DNA from: Armadillidium nasatum | Lineage: Eukaryota > Arthropoda > Malacostraca > Isopoda > Armadillidiidae | Direction: 5' to 3' | Assembly (NCBI GenBank): GCA_009176605.1 | Contig: SEYY01023427.1 | Span: 32,501 to 57,500, forward strand | DNA length: 25,000 nt | Shown here: piece after piece, positions 11,220 to 25,000 of the stretch | Layout of the letters: every line of letters begins with the position of its first letter | How positions within the stretch are numbered: position 1 is the stretch's first letter | Program-made: the position numbers and the translations under genes | The notes under the pieces: generated by a model | Database searches by the model: none | What the model saw: the letters and a program-made list of their open reading frames with translations, nothing else | What the model was told of the DNA's origin: nothing

Positions 11220-11530
11220 GGGCTAGTTAGTGTTGGTATTTGGTAGTCCAAGCTCAACCGTCATCAGCCTAACATGGTTTGGTCAGGTATATGAACAACA
11301 CCGGTCGTCCAATCAGGCGTCCCCTTTTACGCCCCCTCAAAAGGATGACTGCGAAGGTCGTATGATTGGGTTGTTATCTATGAATGATACGTGGCCCAAT
11401 AAAACCTTGCTGCCTCGCTACCGTTCCCGTTCGCACCCTTATACGTAATTAACATTTCAGCCTGTTGACGATATGGATAATGCATAATTGTCAATGATTC
11501 AATACCGGTATTCTGTAACGCGTACACCCT
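11220..11530. promoter_or_regulatory. CpG-containing island with three CCAAT boxes
   Basis: This block is clearly richer in G+C and CpG than its surroundings. It contains CCAAT at 11309-11313 (within tCCAATCAg, close to the NF-Y consensus), an inverted ATTGG at 11365-11369 and CCAAT at 11396-11400. The last two are 31 bp apart, a spacing common in NF-Y promoters. No first exon or TSS can be assigned on either strand, so it may instead be a fragment of an unrecognised repeat or of the lost Penelope 5' flank. Confidence 0.25.
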
Positions 11531-11984
11531 GTGTTTGTTTTTTTTTTGTTTTTTCATTATTGTTGGAGGTGATACATCAGTGTTCGTAGTTATTAAACGT
11601 TCTACAGTTCTGCCCAAAAAAAGTTTTATTATAATTTTACAGCAGTTATTAAGCGGCCATCGAGGCTACACATCATCCCATCCACCAATTTCTACATACC
11701 ATGTATACCTGAACGGGTGATTATCAGTGTTTTCTCCTTAGCAGTGCATTTCCCGACCTAGGTTCATTAAACATGATTTATCCAGCACAGCATGTTTAAT
11801 AATAAGATCTTAGGGTTTGTCGGTATAATCAGTATCCACCCTGTGTATATATACCCACTCGATCTTGAGGAAAGTGACTTTTATTCTTACTCAATAATAA
11901 TAATAATAAAATTAAAAATTTGACAAAGTTCAGTGAAGGAGCAGCCATCTTTCTACTGAAATTACCAGTTTTCTTTTATGCAAG
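11531..11984. other. No recognised gene; short (ATA)n near 11896
   Basis: AT-rich sequence with a short (ATA) run at about 11895-11910. No domain or transposon end is recognised. Confidence 0.5.
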
Positions 11985-14706
<2,722 letters not shown>

Positions 14707-14714
14707 AGTTGATA

Positions 14715-15755
14715 ATGCAACATCGTAGACTACCCGCTTTTCTCAAGCGGAAGATTACTCAAAATTTATTTTTTATTACATGTTGTGGATTAAGTTTTCT
14801 TCTTGGCAATTTTATGGCCGCAATTTCTTTAGATCCAACCAACTGCAGCATTAAAACATGCGCAGAAAAAATTAAACAGACAGATATTGATGATCAGTTA
14901 ATCCAACAGTGGGAGAAGTCGCCTGATAGAGCAACTAAGACCGTTTTTCTTGTTATTCTTATTGTGAGTAGCCCAACTAATCAGGAACAGAGAGACGTTA
15001 TTAGAGAAACTTGGTTAAGTGACGAGTTGGTAGATACTGTACATTTTTTTGCCATTGGAACTCATAAACTTTCGGAAGATGTAAATGTAACAATCCAGTC
15101 AGAACAGAAGAAATTCAAAGATTTACTGCTATTAAATAATCTTGAAGATTCGTATCACGCTCTTCCCCGAAAGCTTTTGGCATCGTTTATTTACGTTCAT
15201 TTTAATGTGAAATATCGTTTCCTCCTTAAAGTTGATGACGATAGCTATGTTAATCTGCCTAAATTACATCAAACAATGAAATCGATTCCTTATAAACAGA
15301 GGCTTTATTGGGGTTTCTTTGATGGTAGAGCTACACCACTAAGGAGAGGGCAGTGGAAGGAAAGCGATTGGATTCTTTGCGATCGATATATTCCATATGC
15401 CTTGGGAGGTGGCTATATTCTATCTGACGACTTGGTTTCCTTCATTGCTCTGAATTACAAGTTCTTAAAAATTTATAAAAATGAGGATGTAAGCGTTGGT
15501 ACCTGGTTGGCTCCTGTAGATGTTCATCGCTACCATGACCCAAGATTTGACACGGAGTACAAATCAAGAGGGTGCAAAAATGAGTACATAGTAACACACA
15601 AGCAAAATATCATTCACATGAGGGAAAAATTTAATTCTTTAAGAACTTCTGGGTTGCTATGCAAAAAAGAGTTTACAATTAGAAAGTCTTATCAGTACAA
15701 TTGGAATGTACCTCCATCTATGTGCTGTTATCGGAATAATTCCTCTATTCCCTAA
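14715..15755 (+). CDS. B3GALT6: Beta-1,3-galactosyltransferase 6 (GT31)
   Basis: This Golgi type II enzyme adds the second galactose, in beta-1,3 linkage, to the Xyl-Gal primer on proteoglycan cores, so it is needed for heparan and chondroitin sulfate. The frame is intact, 346 codons, close to the 329 residues of human B3GALT6. A short basic cytoplasmic tail is followed by one membrane segment (residues about 18-37) and a stem. GT31 motifs: VIRETW (95-100), the VDDDSY donor and metal site (173-178), [28 protein letters not shown] (247-260), HDPRFDTEY and the VTHKQ block, all strongly B3GALT6-like. The Cys-rich end is also conserved. The ATG at 14715 is chosen because the frame has no earlier ATG and it has A at -3. 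Like vertebrate B3GALT6, the coding region is intronless. It is framed by TA arrays 25 nt upstream and 16 nt downstream. Confidence 0.96.
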   Translation: MQHRRLPAFLKRKITQNLFFITCCGLSFLLGNFMAAISLDPTNCSIKTCAEKIKQTDIDDQLIQQWEKSPDRATKTVFLVILIVSSPTNQEQRDVIRETWLSDELVDTVHFFAIGTHKLSEDVNVTIQSEQKKFKDLLLLNNLEDSYHALPRKLLASFIYVHFNVKYRFLLKVDDDSYVNLPKLHQTMKSIPYKQRLYWGFFDGRATPLRRGQWKESDWILCDRYIPYALGGGYILSDDLVSFIALNYKFLKIYKNEDVSVGTWLAPVDVHRYHDPRFDTEYKSRGCKNEYIVTHKQNIIHMREKFNSLRTSGLLCKKEFTIRKSYQYNWNVPPSMCCYRNNSSIP

Positions 15756-15769
15756 AATCTTTCATGAAT

Positions 15770-16265
<496 letters not shown>

Positions 16266-16385
16266 TGCTATATTTAAATGTAAAAACATTAAAACTACTA
16301 AAAATATAAAAGTGGACAACGTTTCAACCCAAAAATGCAGAGTCCTTATTCAGGTCCCGACATTCCAGTACAGTGTGACAGACGA

Positions 16386-16570
<185 letters not shown>

Positions 16571-16576
16571 AATAAT

Positions 16577-16612
16577 AAAAAAAAAAAAAACGTTTTTTTT
16601 TTTTTTTTTTTT
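16577..16612. repeat. A14-CG-T20 palindrome
   Basis: Fourteen A, then CG, then twenty T: a perfect 30-bp palindrome with no spacer, followed by further T-rich tracts to about 16690. Confidence 0.9.
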
Positions 16613-17030
<418 letters not shown>

Positions 17031-17061
17031 CGCTCAGCTATATCTATATCTATAGATATAT

Positions 17062-18330
17062 CTATAGTTCTCACTTGTATTCTGTTTAAGGTTTTTGAAA
17101 CTCCTTTTCAACTTTCGTTTCTTGGATCATCTGGAATCCCATTCCCTTCTTTCTGATTATCAGCATGGCTTTCGGCGTTCGAGGTCTACTGGTGATATTC
17201 TTTCCTTTCTCACAGATTTATAGTCTTCTCTAAGGGACCATGGAGAGACTTGTATGGTGGCGCTTGACATATCTAAGACATTTGACAGGGTATGGCATGA
17301 TTCACTGCTTTCCAAGCTTCCCTTTGGGTTTCCTCTTTCTCTTTGCTTACTTATGTCTAGCTTCCTTTCTAATCGTTCCATTTCAACTGTTGTCGATGTG
17401 GAAAATTTTTCTTCATTTACTGTCAATAGTGGTGTTCATCAGGGTTCTGTCTTGTCTCCTACTCTATTCTTACTTTTCATTAATTATCTTCTCAGCAGCT
17501 CATCTAACCCTATCCTTTCATATGCCGATGACTTGACCCTCCATTCTTCTACTCATTTCAAATCTACCCCCTCTTTTGCTTCTAGAGTTGCCTCTCGTCT
17601 TCATCTTTCCGATTCTATTCTTGCTGATCTGAATAGACTTTCCCAGTGGAGTCGTCTCAATCTTGTGAAATTCAACTCTTTTTAAAAACTCAACTTCTTG
17701 AAATCTTCTTCTTAAAGACACCTCCTAACTTTTATTCTTTTTTCGATGGTTCTTCCGTCTCTCCTGTTGACAATAAAAACATCCTTGGCCTTTACATAAA
17801 CAAAAAAGATCTTGGAAAACTCCCATCACAATGGTTACTAGGGCTGCTTCAAAGAGGCTGGGAGTTCTGTTAAGGCTGCGAGAATTTTTTTCTTCTTCGC
17901 AGTTACTCCAATTATTCCAGGGCCTCATCCGCCCTTGTATGGAGTACTGCTCTCATATCTGGGATGGCTCAGGTTTCACCCTTCTTTTGGATAAGGTTGA
18001 GTCAAATTATAAATTGTTCCACTCTTTCTAATTCACTTGATCATTTATCTTTGCGACATGACATAGGCGCCTTGTCTCTTTTTCTAGATCTACTCTAAAG
18101 GCAAATGCTGGAGGGAACTGTCCAGTCGTATACCTCCGCCTTTACGACGACCTCGTAACACAAGGGGTGCATTGTCTGCACAAAAATTTTGTGTGGATAT
18201 GGACAACTTCAGGCTTGTCCGCTGTGATGCTTCCTCCTTTCCAGCCACCACTGTTTTGTGGAATCTCGCCCATCTTCTGTGTTTTCTGCCGAATTCAATC
18301 TCAGTTACTTTAAAGCCCACGTGTGTTGTA
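17062..18330 (+). pseudogene. Jockey-like non-LTR reverse transcriptase remnant
   Basis: RT motifs in order: FKVFET (finger), LLSDYQHGFRRSRSTGDILSF (about 17150-17210), VALDISKTFDRVWH (17257-17300, catalytic Asp), GVHQGSVLSPTLFLLFIN (about 17430-17490), SYADDLTLH (catalytic ADD, about 17518-17545), SQWSRLNLVKFN, NILGLYI, GLIRPCMEYCSHIWDGS (about 17921-17970), and a C-terminal RIPPPLRRPR-like tail (about 18127-18160). It is dead: a TAG replaces the Trp expected at about 17220, and the frame changes near 17685, 17830 and 18000. The 5' ORF and endonuclease are missing; the left break abuts TA array 14. Clade assignment (Jockey-like) rests on motif style. Confidence 0.88.
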
Positions 18331-19473
<1,143 letters not shown>

Positions 19474-19685
19474 CAGTCGTCAACAGAAGTTTGTTCCTAT
19501 TAGGCTGGAAATAAATATTTATATAAAATGGAAATCATTTCATAAAAGCTCTATTTTGAATAAAAAGAAAATTAAAACATTGAGCGAGGCTTAATTGAAC
19601 TGTGATTGGCTGAACTTGAAATGATCTCCATTTTATATAAATATTTATTTCCAGCCTAATAGGAACGAACTTCTGTTGACGACTG
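19474..19685. mobile_element. Tc1/mariner-type MITE, copy 1
   Basis: A 212-bp element with about 75-bp terminal inverted repeats starting CAGTCGTCAACAGAAG and continuing through TTCCTATTAGGCTGGAAATA. It is flanked by TA on both sides (19472-19473 and 19686-19687), the Tc1/mariner target duplication. The core contains CAATGTT- and GCTGAACT-type sequence shared, in the opposite orientation, with copy 2 at 21000. No coding capacity. It lies downstream of the ING4/5 gene's candidate poly(A) signal. Confidence 0.92.
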
Positions 19686-19917
19686 TACCTTCCAAATGTT
19701 AAGGTAACTGAGTGAAATAAAATGGATACATTGTTCTAGACCCTTAGAAAACGAATTTCTTTGAAAAGTTTAGTATGATTATTTGGGTTACTCAAGTCAC
19801 GATACCTTCATACTCGAAATTTATCAGAAAGCGTTTCAGATTTAAAACTTTGCATAAAACGATAAATCTTCAAAAATTATTGTATTGAGAGAAAAACTTT
19901 TATAAAAAAAATATAAA

Positions 19918-19923
19918 TTTATT
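19918..19923 (-). terminator. Candidate ING4/5 poly(A) signal
   Basis: AATAAA on the minus strand, about 244 nt after the ING4/5 stop codon at 20167-20169. It is a plausible polyadenylation signal; no cleavage site is proven. Confidence 0.4.
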
Positions 19924-20166
19924 ACTACTAAAATATAAAGCTCCAGAATTTGAATAGTCCTTATTCTTAACAATTTTCAATATAACTTTTATGTACCAAA
20001 ATTTGTTCACAAACTAATACTTAACAAAACAATTTTTAATTCGTTTACAAATTATGATCTTTAAATACGGATTCTTTTAAAAAGAAGGAATGTAAAAATC
20101 AAACTTTTTGCGTCCAACTTCATAAAGACTAAAATCTTTGGAAATATCTGATCTATTCTCTCTGCA

Positions 20167-23949
<3,783 letters not shown>

Positions 23950-23961
23950 CTATGGCATTTG

Positions 23962-24099
<138 letters not shown>

Positions 24100-24103
24100 A
24101 ATA

Positions 24104-24160
24104 AGGTATCGTATCGGTATATTTTCAGGTATCGGTAAAAATTTTGGCATCGCTCCATCC
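24104..24160. mobile_element. GATACCG-type repeat fragment
   Basis: Contains GTATCGGTAT, then GGTATCGGTAAAAATTT, then GGCATCGCTCCATCC, homologous to the 7549-7620 copy in the same orientation, and is bounded by TA arrays on both sides. Confidence 0.6.
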
Positions 24161-24199
24161 ATATATATATATATATTATATATATATAATATATATATA
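24161..24199. repeat. (TA)n array 19, short
   Basis: About 39 bp of TA with two slips. Confidence 0.95.

Positions 24200-25000
<801 letters not shown>

Noticed and set aside
14709-14714. Upstream TTG as the B3GALT6 start
   Set aside because: A eukaryotic gene of this kind should start at ATG; the ATG at 14715 is the first in the frame and is preceded by A at -3.

Overview
This is a eukaryotic, almost certainly invertebrate metazoan, nuclear window. It is strongly AT-rich and gene-poor. It holds two recognisable host genes set among about twenty long (TA)n arrays and many decayed transposons. The evidence for an animal is an intron-split ING-family chromatin reader, a GT31 glycosaminoglycan-linker galactosyltransferase, CR1-, Jockey-, RTE- and Penelope-type retroelements, Tc1/mariner and hAT elements, and a tRNA-derived SINE. 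The retroelement mix would suit an arthropod (crustacean or chelicerate), but that is inference; I cannot name a species. I see no prokaryotic features (operons, ribosome binding sites, CRISPR).

Layout. 1-1122: AT-rich, nothing recognised. 1242-3026: a decayed hAT-like element with a broken BED zinc finger, GGGGCC-rich ends and a T85 tract, set between two TA arrays. 3130-4246: AT-rich, with a probable CR1 3' tail. 4247-5643: a large foldback (inverted-repeat) element whose left arm is split by a 505-bp hAT-type MITE with an 8-bp target-site duplication. 5880-6190: a broken copy of a 'CYFC' repeat-protein family. 6911-6971: an orphan exon-like unit. 7240-7800: SINE and GATACCG-type repeats between TA arrays. 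8064-8429: a MITE. 8440-9127: a CR1-like reverse transcriptase fragment. 9700-11163 (minus): a 5'-truncated Penelope-like element (RT plus GIY-YIG endonuclease). 11220-11530: a CpG-containing island with three CCAAT boxes. 14715-15755 (plus): an intact B3GALT6 open frame. 17062-18330: a Jockey-like RT remnant. 20167-23949 (minus): the last four coding exons of an ING4/5 gene, with two inverted Tc1-type MITE copies and two Tc1-like transposase fragments in and around it. 24395-25000: an RTE-like RT fragment running off the window.

The two host genes are not functionally linked. B3GALT6 builds the proteoglycan linker tetrasaccharide in the Golgi; ING4/5 reads H3K4me3 in histone acetyltransferase complexes in the nucleus. 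What links them structurally is that exons sit as short islands directly bounded by TA arrays: the array starts inside the splice donor of one ING exon, lies within about 15 nt of that exon's acceptor, and flanks the B3GALT6 frame 25 nt upstream and 16 nt downstream. I did not find a convincing new biological system. The best candidates for a second look are the TA-array and exon arrangement, the foldback with its nested insertion, and the inverted MITE pair around the ING 3' exons.
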